A stretch of DNA of 64,000 nt from Ampelocalamus luodianensis (GCA_036346255.1 CM070632.1:25322657-25386656), one strand, 5' to 3'. Shown: positions 20,614-32,450, counted from the stretch's first letter. Numbers and translations are program-made. Notes: generated by a model not told the origin, from the letters alone.

Positions 20614-23600
20614 GGTGATTGATGACAAATCCATCATTAATAGCAACGTTTGGATATAAGTCAACATATGATAAGAAAGAAAGCATATTTGACTATATGT
20701 ATGCACAAAACTTAGAGAAAGAATTCTCCCACTTAAGGCATCACAAGAGATATCAAATAAGAACATCTAAATGTAGCTCGTACAAATTCTCCCCCTTTTG
20801 GCATTAACCACCAAAAATCCAAAACAAATCTTAAGCCAAAAGAGAGTCTTTGCAAGACTATGAGCTAGGCAAAAGAATTCAATATTTTGATAATCGAAAT
20901 ATTCTCCCCTTTTATGATCTATGCAAGATATAAGGTGAGAATATTCTCCCTAAACTTTTTCTTTCTTTTATGTTCTCCAAAAGCATTCTCTCACTTTTGG
21001 ACTAAACATAAGATAAGGTGAACTCACAAGAGAGAATCCAAATAATTGATCAAATAAACTTTCTCCTCTTTTGGCATTAACACCGAAGAATCAAAACGAG
21101 GCCAAAAAGGAGTTTCTACAAACTAGTTTTCCCATATAATAGATTACCCATTTTGAAATTCAAAACGGTTTTCAATAAAGCTTTTTCAAAAGATTTTAGG
21201 AAAACTCCCCCTTACACAAAGGTTCCACTCCTTTGACACACAAAGAATTTCTTTGTCCAATTTATCTCCCTCTTATCTTTTGACACACAAAAGCCTTCTT
21301 TATCCAATTGTCTTTGCTTTTGACACACAAAAGCATTTTTCCCTTTTTCTTTATGTGTATCCACTTGTAAGGTAATCCTTGAACAAATCTAGTAGATACC
21401 ACTTGTAGAGACTTCTTGTAGATACCACTTGTTGAAAGATATTCTTTAAACTCCATTTGTGAATACTATAAGACGACGACGCCACTTGTAGATTTCACTT
21501 GTAGATAATACTTGTAAATCCATATGTTGATACCACTTGTGGAAAACATGCATCGACAGGTCTTGCATTCTCAAGGTGCTTGAACTTCTCTTTTTAAGAT
21601 CTTCAATGAAGGCATAAAGAGAAGAGATAGAGAGAAAAACACTTGAGAGAAGATGATACCACTTGATACAATTGAGATATATCTCTTGAAGAGATAAGAC
21701 TTGAAAATATATCGGGTATCAGAGAAACCACTTGGATAAGATACCTATTGAAAAATAATATCAAGAAATTTGAGGTATCGGAGAGACCATATGGATAAGA
21801 AGTGATTAGGTATCGGGGAGAGCTTGGTAAGCAAATAATTTATCGGCATGGAAAGAGTTAGATACCACTTGTGAATAAGAACAAGAGATACCACTTAAAA
21901 GATACAACGCGAAGGAGTACGATGATATCAATTGAGAATACCACTTGTAAGGACAAGATGATATCACTTTAAGAGTACCACTTGTAAAAACAAGGATACC
22001 ACTTGAATCAAACACATATGATTCTCATGCCGAGATCAAAGATGATCAAAAAGAGCTACCACTTGAAAGAATACCACTTGTAATGATAAGAATATCACAC
22101 GGTGACCAAGATAAGCATTTGAGGGTAGCTTGCAAAGATAGCAAGGATCAATCTTAACTTTGGGAAACAATCACAATAGATTTAGAATTGAATTTAATCT
22201 TACCGATGTCAAGATGATTATGAGAAGCTACTATTAGAAAGAATACCACTTGAATAATTGCATTCGCAATCAAGGAGAAAAAGTAGTGAGTAGCTTGCAA
22301 GGATAGCAATATACATCTTGACTTGAGGGAGCAAAGGAAGTGGCTACAAAGAATTGAAATCAACAAATTTGATCAAATCAGCCAAAGTCTCCGTGTCCGG
22401 TCGGCCATGGCAAGATAGAGGCGGTCGATCGAAGCGGTCACCGACGCAGCGGCAAAGCGGTTAGACCGGTGGCGGTCGATCGGGAGATAACGGCGTCGAC
22501 CGGCCAAATCAGAATCGCGGGATAATCGAAAGTACCGCCATATAAAGTCGGTAGTACCGCAAGGCGGTAGTACCGTAGTTCAAGGTCGGTAGTACCGCAA
22601 CCCGGTAGTACCGCAAGAATACTGCCGGTAGTTCCGATTTTTCTGGTATAGCAAGGATTGATCAGGGAATTTAGAAGAGAATTGAAGCTTATGCAAATGA
22701 TCCCTAGTTTTAAACTCAATTAAATATTTTTAAGGATCATTATGCACTAAGGGGACTAATTAATATTCAAGAAATTAGTTTTTATGAATTAGTCTTTTGA
22801 TTTTGCAATTAAAAACAGATTTTCAAGAAATTTCTCAACAAGAGCCAAATTGAGCAAAAGATGAATTTTAAATAATCCATTTTTATGTATGAGTCATAAA
22901 TACTATCATGGACCTATTCATGTGAATAATTTAGGCTCAAATGGCTAAACTCACTTAAGTACTAGAAAGTGACCACTTAGGTCAAACTAGTATTTTGGAC
23001 GAGTTTCAAAATCAAATAACTTTTGATGAGTTGATCTTTTGGAAATCATTTGAATACGAAAAGTGTTTAGAATAACCAACTCTAGGATTTTCCTTTTGAG
23101 ACGAAGATCAAATTCCTTTTATAATAGATTTTACACAAAAATCTAGTTTATGTCAAAAACAAGATTCTATGATCTAGAATTTTGGGTAGAAACTCATTTT
23201 CATTTAAAATATGTTTTTCTTGAACCAAAGCCTTTGGTAAACCTTTGAAATGCATTTGTATACATTTTGCAACTAGTTTTTCAAAGGATATACTAATAAT
23301 TTCAAATTTTTGACTTTTGGCTAAAATGGTTCAATTTTGAAAATCAATATTAGCACTTAATTAATTTGGGCACATTTTGGGACGTGATATACATGTAAAT
23401 GATTTAGCACTCCTCCATAATGTGCCACAAACAACTTGCTCAAGATTTTAATAATTAAGGTTAAGCACGAGAGCAAGAACAACCCTTTTATAAGATTTTC
23501 ATGAAATGCAACCTACACAAGGTAAAAGGGTCTAGATACTTCAATGTAAATACTTGTTACCGAGATAGCATTGGCTCATGAAATAATTTGATTATCCTCA

Positions 23601-23738
23601 TACTTGGCTCCAATTTTGACATATCATGGAATACACCTCTTCATGAATAAGCCAAGTCTCCAATGCCTCTCCAAGTACCTATTAATCATTTAAGCGCATT
23701 TTTGGTACCCAATACTTAGTTGGGTCCATGAATGTTAG
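20614..23738 (-). other. Non-coding interior of the gag-only element
   Basis: About 3.1 kb lies between gag and the polypurine tract, where pol would be in a complete element. No pol motif or long frame is visible in any frame. The segment 21360-22260 repeats TACCACTTG about fifteen times. The segment 22400-22640 has GGTCGGT/GCGGTC text and several CGGTAGTACCG palindromes like those in the LTRs. The remainder is AT-rich without clear structure. Confidence 0.75.
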
Positions 23739-25310
23739 TCACAATACTTTTGGGCACCCAAACTGCCCTAGCATTAGTTTTATGCAAACTAACATTCCTA
23801 GCAAACACATTGTCATTCTTATCTTTCTAAGCAAATAATGATCATTATAAATAATTGGCTTAGGAGAGATACCTTTAGGACAGTCCTTACTAAAATGTCC
23901 TTTCTCCCGGCAATTGTAGCAAGTAGGGCTTTTGCTTCCCCTTGATGTCTTCTTATCTTGCTCATTGTCGTCTTGCCTCTTCATTGAATGTCTTGGCTTG
24001 ACATCCTTTTGATTTGGACACACCGAGACAATGTGTCCCTTCTCATAACATCCAAAGCATTTGATATTCGTGTATTTCTTTCCTTTTTGCTTTGGGATGC
24101 TCTTCACCTTCTTCTTGGCGATGAAACCAAGTCCTCTCTTATAATCTTCCTTGTTTGGGCATTTGGAGGAGAGGTGACCCTTTCGATGACAATCAAAGCA
24201 CTTGATGTTCTTGTTGTGTCTTTGATTGTGTCTCATCTTGCTATTCTCCCTTTTCTTCATGGGAGTGAAGCCGATTCCACTCTTGTCATTTGAGTTTCGT
24301 TGCTTGCTCAAGATATCATCAAGAGTGGTTTTTCCCTTGTAGCTTCTATCCAAGTCATTTCTCAAATTTGAGACTTGGGCCTTGAGCATTTTGTTTTCCT
24401 CTACAAGATTAGTTTCAACAAGCATAGAGGAAATGGAAGTATTTTTACAAGTGCTACAAGGCATATCAATTAAATCATCACAAGATGTGGATATGCTAAC
24501 TTTAGATGAATTGCAAGAAATAGGAGCTATGCATGGCAAATCATCTATTAGATTACATGTTACACCTATATCCACCTTGGAGCTAGTATATTCATTTAGG
24601 AGGAGCTTTTCATGTTCATCTTTTAGAACATCATAATTATTTTGGAGTAAGACATGTTCTTTCTTCAAAACTTTGAATTTTGATTTCTCCATTCCTAAAT
24701 ATTCATTTAGATCTTCTAGCATATCTATCAACTCAACATAAGAAGGATTATCGTCATCATCATTATTTACCTTCTTATTACCTTTAGTCATGAGGCAATG
24801 AGTTAATGTGGAGGGGTTTGTGATCTCATCATTGTCGGAGCTTGATGTTGAGCATTCTTCTTCCGACATCCATTCTTGCATATAATCCTCATTGATTGAA
24901 GTAAATGTTGTTGAGGATTCTTCATTGTCGGAGTTTGAGATTGAGCATTCTTTTCCCGACGTCCACTCAACTATGCGATCATTACTTGTGGAAGTGGACC
25001 TTTCATAATATTCTTGAAGATGGGTCCACATCTCATGAACGTTCTTGTGATCGCATATAGCATCAAACACATCTACACTCAAAGCACTAAATAAAGCGTT
25101 AATTGCTTGAGCGTCGAGATGTAAGCATTTCTCTTCCTCAATTGTTGGATCAAGCCTATCCAATGGAGGAGAAAAGCCAACATCTACAATCCGCCATATA
25201 TTTAGGCCCATGGCCTTAAAATAACATGACATGCGGATTTTCCAATGTGCATAATTTGTGCCATCAAATTGAGGTGCTTCACCTAGGTGCATAAAATCAC
25301 TAGTCGCCAT
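23739..25310 (-). CDS. gag: Gag polyprotein with three zinc knuckles (copia-like)
   Basis: A 523-residue intact frame starts MATSDFMHLGEAPQFDGTNY, the usual opening of copia-type Gag (DUF4219/UBN2-like), where FDGTNYAHWKIRM binds the particle-forming part. Residues about 205-245 (KVLKKEHVLLQ...DEHEKLLL) and 300-335 look like coiled coils. Three CCHC knuckles follow: CFDCHRKGHLSSKC near residue 370, CFGCYEKGHIVSVC near 416 and CYNCREKGHFSKDC near 462. They lie in basic lysine-rich linkers and would bind RNA. Most copia Gags have one or two. The start is 57 bases inside the primer-binding site (25354-25365). The frame ends without a protease, and no pol follows. It would assemble particles around its own RNA if Pol is supplied in trans. 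Confidence 0.9.
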   Translation of the reverse strand: MATSDFMHLGEAPQFDGTNYAHWKIRMSCYFKAMGLNIWRIVDVGFSPPLDRLDPTIEEEKCLHLDAQAINALFSALSVDVFDAICDHKNVHEMWTHLQEYYERSTSTSNDRIVEWTSGKECSISNSDNEESSTTFTSINEDYMQEWMSEEECSTSSSDNDEITNPSTLTHCLMTKGNKKVNNDDDDNPSYVELIDMLEDLNEYLGMEKSKFKVLKKEHVLLQNNYDVLKDEHEKLLLNEYTSSKVDIGVTCNLIDDLPCIAPISCNSSKVSISTSCDDLIDMPCSTCKNTSISSMLVETNLVEENKMLKAQVSNLRNDLDRSYKGKTTLDDILSKQRNSNDKSGIGFTPMKKRENSKMRHNQRHNKNIKCFDCHRKGHLSSKCPNKEDYKRGLGFIAKKKVKSIPKQKGKKYTNIKCFGCYEKGHIVSVCPNQKDVKPRHSMKRQDDNEQDKKTSRGSKSPTCYNCREKGHFSKDCPKGISPKPIIYNDHYLLRKIRMTMCLLGMLVCIKLMLGQFGCPKVL

Positions 25311-25353
25311 CCTTTACTCTCTAGACGGTTAAGTCTAATAAATAAGAGACCAA

Positions 25354-25365
25354 GCTCTGATACCA
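25354..25365 (-). promoter_or_regulatory. Primer-binding site of the gag-only element
   Basis: TGGTATCAGAGC on the minus strand is a perfect 12-base complement to plant initiator Met tRNA, two bases inside the 5' LTR. Confidence 0.92.
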
Positions 25366-25367
25366 CT

Positions 25368-28300
25368 TGTAAAATCGAGGAGGCCGACTAGAGGGGGGGT
25401 GAATAGTCAATTTAAAACTTCTAAGCGCTAAAACCGATTTCTAATGCGGAAGCTAAATGTCGATTCGGTTTAGCACAATTAACGCCTAAAACAACTAGGT
25501 GCACCAACAATACAAGTCAATAATAAATAGAGTAATTTAGCAACGACTTGTAAGCTATCAACTAATGAAATGATCAATCAAGCACATACAAGATAGCAAT
25601 CATACAAATGAATAAGCAATTATACAATACATGTAAATTGCACAAAGTAAAGCATATGAAAGCTAATCACAAAAAGCACACGGGACACAATGATGTTTTA
25701 CCGTGGTGGTCGGAGACTTGCCGGTCTCCATAATCCACGTTGAGGGAAACCCAAACCTATTTGGCTGGCTCCACCAATTAAGTCTTCCTCCGAGGTATCA
25801 ACCACCTCGCTCCACTAGGGTTGCTCTTACTCCACTCCGGAGATGGCGAGCACCAAGCCACTCACAAACGTCCGGGTCTTCTCACAAGCTTCACTTGAGA
25901 AGATCACCGATGCACGACGCCTCCACGCCGTCTAGGTGTCGGCAAACACCAAGAGTAACAAGTCTTCAACTTTCACTTGAACCAATCAAGTGTCAAAGCT
26001 CTCGTGGATACTAAATCCACCACCTAATGCAACACATGCAATAGGATTTGCCTCTCAAACCTCACTAAGTGCAACACATGGACAAATGGGAGTAGAGGGC
26101 TTGCTCTTAGCTCAAAGAAACTCAATGTGATGCCAAAGATTATCTCTCAACCGACCAAGGGGGTATTTATAGCCCCCACAACAAAAACTAGCCGTTGGGA
26201 GCTGAAATCAGCAAAAACTAGCCGTTCTAAAGATTGGGGCGGTACTACCATTATAGGGCGGTTTACCGTTTTGCGGTACTACCATCATGCAAGGGCGGTA
26301 CTACCGCAGCCCAATTTTCAGCATGACGACACTCGGTAAAAGTTCATAACTTTTGACTCGATGTCGGAATTGAGTGATCTTGGACTCTATTGAAAGCTTA
26401 TTCAGAGGGCTACACAACCCACCTATTTGATTGATCTCAAACACATTTGATCAAATCAAAAAGCACAACTCAAAAGAGCCACTACCATAGTCTAAGTCCA
26501 AAGAAATAGCAACAAGCAATCTTAGACCATGTCAAGGGAATACACATGAATCTTAACCATTTGCAAAACACATTTGCAAAGCATAGTCACATGTTACAAG
26601 GAATAACCATGAGCCACAACTATTTGCAAAACGTATTTGCAAATATAGGCAACATGTTAAGTTGAGCTAGAGCAAACACAATGAGCTATCAACACATGAC
26701 TAACTCAAACTACTAGTCAAGACCCCTCTTAATAGTACGACAACCTATACTTGCAATCCGGTCTTCCAACCAAACACCAAGACCGATAAAAGACTAGGAA
26801 CACATCCTTAGCCCTAGCTAGTCATACCTTTGCCTTTCGCATCCTCCTGAAGCTTGATGACGCACATCCTTACTTCAAGTCCGGGTTATTGACTTGACAA
26901 TCATCAACACATGATGATTTCCTTTGCTTCGGGATCTCGACTTGATGTCCATCAACACATGATGACATCTTCCATCCCGAGTCTAGATATGCATCAACCC
27001 ATGATGCATTTTTCACTTGCTCTTCTCCATCAACACATGATGGACCTTCTCTTGACTTGATGATCAACTCATGATCATCTCCTCTCCTTGAACTTGACAA
27101 GCATCAACTCACGATGCATCCTTTAATTCAAGCTCTTCACTTTAATATCATCAACGCATGATGATTATCCTTTTCTTGAACATCATCAACACATGATGAT
27201 TTCTTCTTCTTCAAGAATCACGACTTGATGACAATCAACTCATGATGTCATCCAAAGTCTTCATCACCCTGGAACATAACCTATTCATCCAACTCATGGG
27301 AAATGTTAGTCCCACAATGTCATTAACATTAATTAACAAGATATACCTGCATAAATGCTTCTAAACAAGCCATTACTGACAGGTGCGGTATTACCGCCAA
27401 CAAGATCCGTATCGCTCTCCGTAGTACCGTTTCTCGATGCGGTACTACCGCTTCCCGATCATACCGCTCGGAAGGCGCGGTACTACCGCTCCACGAGAAA
27501 TCCCAAAAACGATTGCTCTTTGGGAAAACGCATCGTCACTTAATCGGTACCAACGGGGTGTGCGGTAGTTCCGCTTTGAACAGCGGTACTACCGCTCGAG
27601 GGTTTACACGAAACACCCAAAACATGTTCTCTGGAAAACATACCGCTACATGAACTCCGGTACTACCGCACATCGGTAGTACCGCTTACCAAATGCGGTC
27701 ATACCGATTTTCACTGAACTTCTTCCAGAAGCTTTTCGAAATGCAATGCATGACTCCTTTGTCTTAAGCCATATCAATCTTTTATCATCTTTGCATTTCC
27801 TTTTCAAGTCATCATTCAAACTCCGGGACTAAGTCCCACAACACAATTACAAATAATTGAATATAGATTTGTATGAGTATATACGAACTACATAAGTTGT
27901 ACATACTCAAAAGAGTGTATATGAACTACACAAGTCTCATATACTCATATACGTATTATATGAACTACACAAGTTATATATACTCAAAGATATGTTTCAA
28001 AGTAAAGATCCTTAATATATGTGGAAAGAGAATATGGATCAATACTAATGAAACCACAAAATATAGAATGAACTCCCCCTAAATGTGTGCATACATAAAT
28101 GTGTAATGGAAACATATGCACATATCCAAGTTAACCTTTTTGGTGGAGTTTAACCTATATTTTGGATCCGAGGAATGCAACAAGATATAATAAAAGAAGT
28201 AGAATGCATACCTCTTGTATTTTCATCTTTATATCCAAACGAGACTAAGCAATAGATAATCAATAGAATTGTTAGTCTCACAAATATATTGTCATTTATG

Positions 28301-28551
28301 AATACATACTTGTTTGGATTTTTGCTTTTATATCCAAGCTGAGACTAAGCATGATATAACAATAGGAGTGTTAGTCTCACAAGTGCATTTGTCATTAATC
28401 ACTTAATCACTTGCATGCCTTCATGATTTTCACCTTTATATCCAAATAAGACTACACAATATGTATATCAATAAAAGTGTTAGTCTTCCAATTAGATTTA
28501 TCATTAATCACCAAAACTCCATTACTGCATAATGGCGGGTCTAGATCTTCA
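25368..28551 (-). repeat. 5' LTR of the gag-only element (copy C)
   Basis: 3184 bp, collinear with copy B. It starts TGAAGATCTAGACCCGCC (28551, minus strand) and ends ...CTCGATTTTACA at 25368. Arrays: TTTGCAAA 26555-26655, ATCA/TGAT 26895-27260, AT-rich 27872-27990, GAGACTAA 28240-28500. TATA box at 26164-26171. Confidence 0.92.
26895..27260. repeat. ATCA/TGAT hairpin array, LTR copy C
   Basis: The same order of units as copy B. It shows two repaired pairings relative to B: GATGT with ACATC (B has ACGTC) and CCATCA with TGATGG (B has TGATGC). Confidence 0.85.
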
Positions 28552-29700
28552 ATACTGTCGTCGGCCGATAGGCGTGCCGCGCCACGAGGGCGTGGAGTGG
28601 GGACCACGAGCGAGGCAAACTCAAGAGAAGTGGTGGTGCGGTTCAAGGTGACCAGTGGCGGCCGGGCAACGAAGATAGGCAGCGATGGCGGCACTACCAC
28701 TATGGCGGCGGTGCTCCAATGAGAGAGGGCAAAAATAGGGAGAGCATGAGCTTGAGTGTGTCTAGGGGAACTCACCGCAGCGGAGGAAGGGGGCCGAGGG
28801 CGTTTGTGGCGGCCTAGCGGCGGGAGCTTGCGGCGGCGCGATGGGGGCGTCGTGGCGGCGACGTTGGGGATGGGAAGAGCCCAAGCTAGAGGTGTCGGTA
28901 GCTTGGGGGAGCTCTTGCTCAAAAGAATTTGAAGGGGGCGCTGGAGAGATGATGGCGACGGTAGTGGCGGCTCTAGACGGAAACGGGGAAGACAACATTG
29001 CCGATTCGTTCCTGAGCCTGAGCATGACTGGTAAAATTGACAGGGGGAACATGGTCCTCACACTTCGTGGTGCGGTGTGGCGTGGTTCGCCGGCGTCGGA
29101 GCTCGCTGGAGCAGTGAGGCAACAATGGCGGCGCGACGGTCGAAGTCGGGCTCTACGCTTTCTTTGCCGTTGTGTTTGATTGGAGAAGAAGGGGGGCTCT
29201 ACGGAGGGGGTGGAGTAGCCAAGGGTGGAGGCCAGCATGGGTGAGCGACGATGTGGGCAGGAGCATGCGTGGCATGCCGAGCTCGTGGCAATGAGCGATG
29301 GCAATGAAGGCGCTGGAGGGAGGCGACGAGGCTGAGCTGCGCCTCACGGTAGAAGAAGATGGCCTCCTCTAGGCTTCGGCACGGGCGCACGCGGGCCGAG
29401 TGCGGACTGGCCAGGACCGAGCCGGCGGCGGGCACAGCTAGCAACGACAACGACGACCGGATGGGAGGAGGAAGAAGCAAAAAGAGTGAGCCAGAGCTGT
29501 GTCGGCCGAGTGAAATTTTCTAATATGCCACTGCTCGTTTCATTGATCCAAATCTGCCACCTGCTAGTGTTTTGCTCTAAAAATCACACACTATGCAGTG
29601 GTATTCTTAGAAGAAAAACTTTCGAGTGGCACATTTGTGAGACATCATCTTTGTAGTGGCATATATCAATTAAATCCTATTTTTAAAATCTGACTATGTC
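28552..29700. mobile_element. Right half of a third MULE with GC-rich interior
   Basis: The last part (29515-29690) has the wording of MULE ends: repeated short lines with GCCACT/AGTGGC (ATGCCACTGCTCG, AGTGGCACATTTG, AGTGGCATATATC). It follows 950 bases of GC-rich DNA. Both strands of the GC-rich part have long frames, rich in Arg, Pro, Ser and Ala, but none has a recognisable domain, so I call no gene. The left end expected on the other side of the LTR element is absent. Confidence 0.4.
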
Positions 29701-29827
29701 CGGCCTGAAAATGGGCTTATTCTACACAAGGCACATGTGGTCCCACTCATAGTCACGAGATATCCCCAACACGTTGGAGTTGTAGCATACAAGCCACGTT
29801 ATACATTTAGATTTAATTCCCAACTCC

Positions 29828-30138
29828 TTAGGGCATGTACAGTGGAGTGACATCAGCAGTCTATTATCTTTGTCACGTAAGATTTTTAGTGATGTGGATG
29901 AGAGAGAACAAGGAAAGAGAATGAAACTGTCTGGCATGCAACAGACAGTCTATAAAACCCTTGTAGACGACTATTTTGCTGCTGTATCTATGTCGTCTGT
30001 AACCCATAAGTTTTATGGCCTCATTTTATGAAGGACATATATAGACAACCCATTGTATAGGTTGTGTTTAGTTTTATCTATAGATGACATAGAAAATACT
30101 ACAAACAACCACTGTCTATACCACTGTACATGCCCTTA
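29828..30138. mobile_element. Tourist-like MITE (PIF/Harbinger), 305 bp with TTA duplication
   Basis: The terminal inverted repeats are GGGCATGTACAGTGG (29831) and CCACTGTACATGCCC (ending 30135), a perfect 15-bp pair, flanked by TTA on both sides. No coding capacity. Confidence 0.92.
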
Positions 30139-30456
30139 TAGCGCTAAGGATCAGAGCCCTCCCCGCGATTCACGGGCATTTAATGCCAATCATGCGCGCC
30201 TGCGTGTGCTCAGAATTTCTTCAGTTGTGTCGGGCTCGCGCGCACTCGGCCGTGCGATCGCTGATGGAGCGCTGCGCGTAGCATCGCCCACCCCCTCTCA
30301 GTTTCGTCACTTTGTTTTGCTTTTCGGGCACGCCGAGGCAGCGCTGCTGTGGAATGTGTTGGTCGCTGCGACATGTTCCCTTGCGTTTCATTCCGTCCCC
30401 TCTCGATCTCGCCGCTCCTCTTCGATTCGCGTGCCGCATCGCCAGCAGCTTATCCG
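30139..30456. other. GC-rich DNA between MITE and solo LTR
   Basis: 318 bases of unique-looking GC-rich DNA. A 169-codon frame runs through it into the LTR but has no recognisable domain. Nothing can be called. Confidence 0.4.
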
Positions 30457-30461
30457 CTTGC
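30457..30461. repeat. Target-site duplication of solo LTR, left
   Basis: CTTGC, identical to 33896-33900. Confidence 0.9.
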
Positions 30462-31019
30462 TGAAAGATCTAGACTCGCCATTATGTGGTAATGGAGTTT
30501 TGGTGATTAATGATAAATCTAATTGGGAGACTAACACTTTTATTGATATACATATTGTGTAGTCTTATTTGGATATAAAGGTGAAAATCATGAAGGCATG
30601 CAAGTGATTAAGTGATTAATGACAAATGCACTTGTGAGACTAATACTCTTATTGTTATATCATGCTTAGTCTCAGCTTGGATATAAAAGCAAAAATCCAA
30701 ACAGGTATGTATTCATTAATAACAAATCTATTTATGAGACTAACAATTCTATTGATTATCTATTGCTTAGTCTCGTTTGGATATAAAGATGAAAAACAAG
30801 AGGTATGCATTCTACTTCTTATTATATCTTGTTGCATTCCTCGGATCCAAAATATAGGTTAAACTCCACCAAAAAGGTTAACTTGGATATGTGCATATGT
30901 TTCCTTTACATATTTGTGTATGCACACATTTAGGGGGAGTTCATTCTATATTTTGTGGTTTCATTAGTATTGATCCATATTCTCTTTCCACATATATTAA
31001 TGATCTTTACTTTGAAACA

Positions 31020-31330
31020 TATCTTTGAATATATTTAACTTGTGTAGTTAATATATTCATATGAGTATATGAGAACATATGAAACTTGTGTAGTTCATAG
31101 ATGTTCATATATCCTTGAATATATTTAACTTGCGTAGTTAATATATTCATATGAGTATATACAACTTGTGTAGTTTGTATACACTCATATTTGGTATATA
31201 TAACTTGCATAGTTCATATATACTCATGACCGTGTTGTTTCATTAGTATTGATCTTTGTGATCTACTTTGAAACATAACTCTTGAGTATATATATAACTT
31301 ATGTAGTTTATATATACTCATACCAATTAC
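31020..31330. repeat. AT-rich AACT/AGTT hairpin array, LTR copy D
   Basis: Units such as GAATATATTTAAC...GTTAATATATTC and GAGTATATACAAC...GTATACACTC, read in the opposite direction to copies A-C. Confidence 0.65.
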
Positions 31331-31504
31331 ATTCAATTATCTGTAATTATATTGGTTATCATCAATTACCAAAGAGGGAAAGATTTTGGTATCTTGTCCC
31401 AACCATTATGAGTTAATGCTATGTTGTGGTAATCAATGATAATCACATTGTGGAACTAACGTTTCTCCTTGAGTTGGATGAATAGGTTATGTTCCAGGTG
31501 GTTG

Positions 31505-31880
31505 AAGACTTTGAATGACATCATGAGTTGATTGTCATCAAGTCGTGATTCTTGAAGAAGAAGAAGTCATCATGTGTTGATGATGTTCAAGAAAAGGATG
31601 ATCATCATGCGTTGATGATATTAAAGTAAAGAGCTTGAAGTAAAGGATGCATCATGAGTTGATGCGTGTCAAGCTCAAGAAGATGAGATGATCATTGGTT
31701 GATCATCGAGTCAAGTGAAGAATGCATCATGTGTTGATGCATATCAAGACTCGGGATGGAAGATGTCATCATGAGTTGATGGACATCAAGTCGAGATCCC
31801 GAAGTAAATAAATCATCATGTGTTGATGATTGTGAAGTCAAGAACCCGGACTTGAAGTAAGGATGTGCGTCATCAAGTTT
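31505..31880. repeat. ATCA/TGAT hairpin array, LTR copy D
   Basis: The complement of the arrays in A-C, with loops TGTGT, TGAGT and TGCGT between ATCA and TGAT. Confidence 0.8.
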
Positions 31881-32084
31881 CAAGTGGTGTGCAAGGCAAA
31901 GGTATGACTAGCTAGGGCTAAGGATGTGTTTCTAGTCTTTTACCGGTCTTGGTGTTTGGTTGTAGACCGGATTGCTAGTATAGGTTGTCGTACTATTAAG
32001 AGGGGTCTTGATTAGTAGTTTGAGTTAGTCATGTGTTGATAGCTCATTGTGTTTGCTCTAGCTCAACTTAACATGTTGCCTATA

Positions 32085-32450
32085 TTTGCGAATGCGTTTT
32101 GCAAATAGTTGTGGCTCATGGTTAATCCTTGTAGCATGTGACTTTAGTTTGCGAATTTATTTTGCAAACAATTTAAGTCCATGTACCTTATTCCTTGTGG
32201 CGTTGATTCTAAAAGTTGGCAAATGTGTTTTGCAACTTATTGAGAATCTCGCTTTTATCGTTGTTTGCATCGCTTGTCAATTGTGCAAATGTGTTTTGCA
32301 AATTGAGTTGAAGCGAAGTGCAATTTGTGGTGTGATTCTAAAAGTTGGCAAATGTGTTTTGCAACTTGTTGAGAATCTCATTTTGAACCCTTGCTTGCAT
32401 CACATATCAATTGTCAAATGTGTTTTGCAATTGGATTTGTTTTGGATGCA
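32085..32450. repeat. TTTGCAAA hairpin array, LTR copy D (six units)
   Basis: Units share CAAA, TGTGT or similar, TTTG, and have different outer arms: GTTTGC with GCAAAC, AAGTTG with CAACTT (twice), and CAATTG with CAATTG. Confidence 0.8.

Larger units (their letters stand above)
17393..28551 (-). mobile_element. Gag-only Ty1/copia-like LTR retrotransposon (TR-GAG type), 11.2 kb
   Basis: Two LTRs of 3210 and 3184 bp enclose, on the minus strand, a tRNA-iMet primer-binding site, one long gag frame, about 3.1 kb of non-coding DNA and a polypurine tract. No protease, integrase, RT or RNase H can be read in any frame, so the element would need Pol from elsewhere. The gag N-terminus (APQFDGTNYAHWKIRMSCYF) is of the copia/UBN2 kind. 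The 5-bp flanks (GCAGC at 17388-17392 and ATACT at 28552-28556) do not match. Both LTRs are nearly identical, so the element is fairly young. Confidence 0.9.

Noticed and set aside
28452..29480. A 156- and a 180-codon minus-strand frame
   Set aside because: The first runs into the LTR, and neither has a domain. This is the GC-rich interior of a MULE half.
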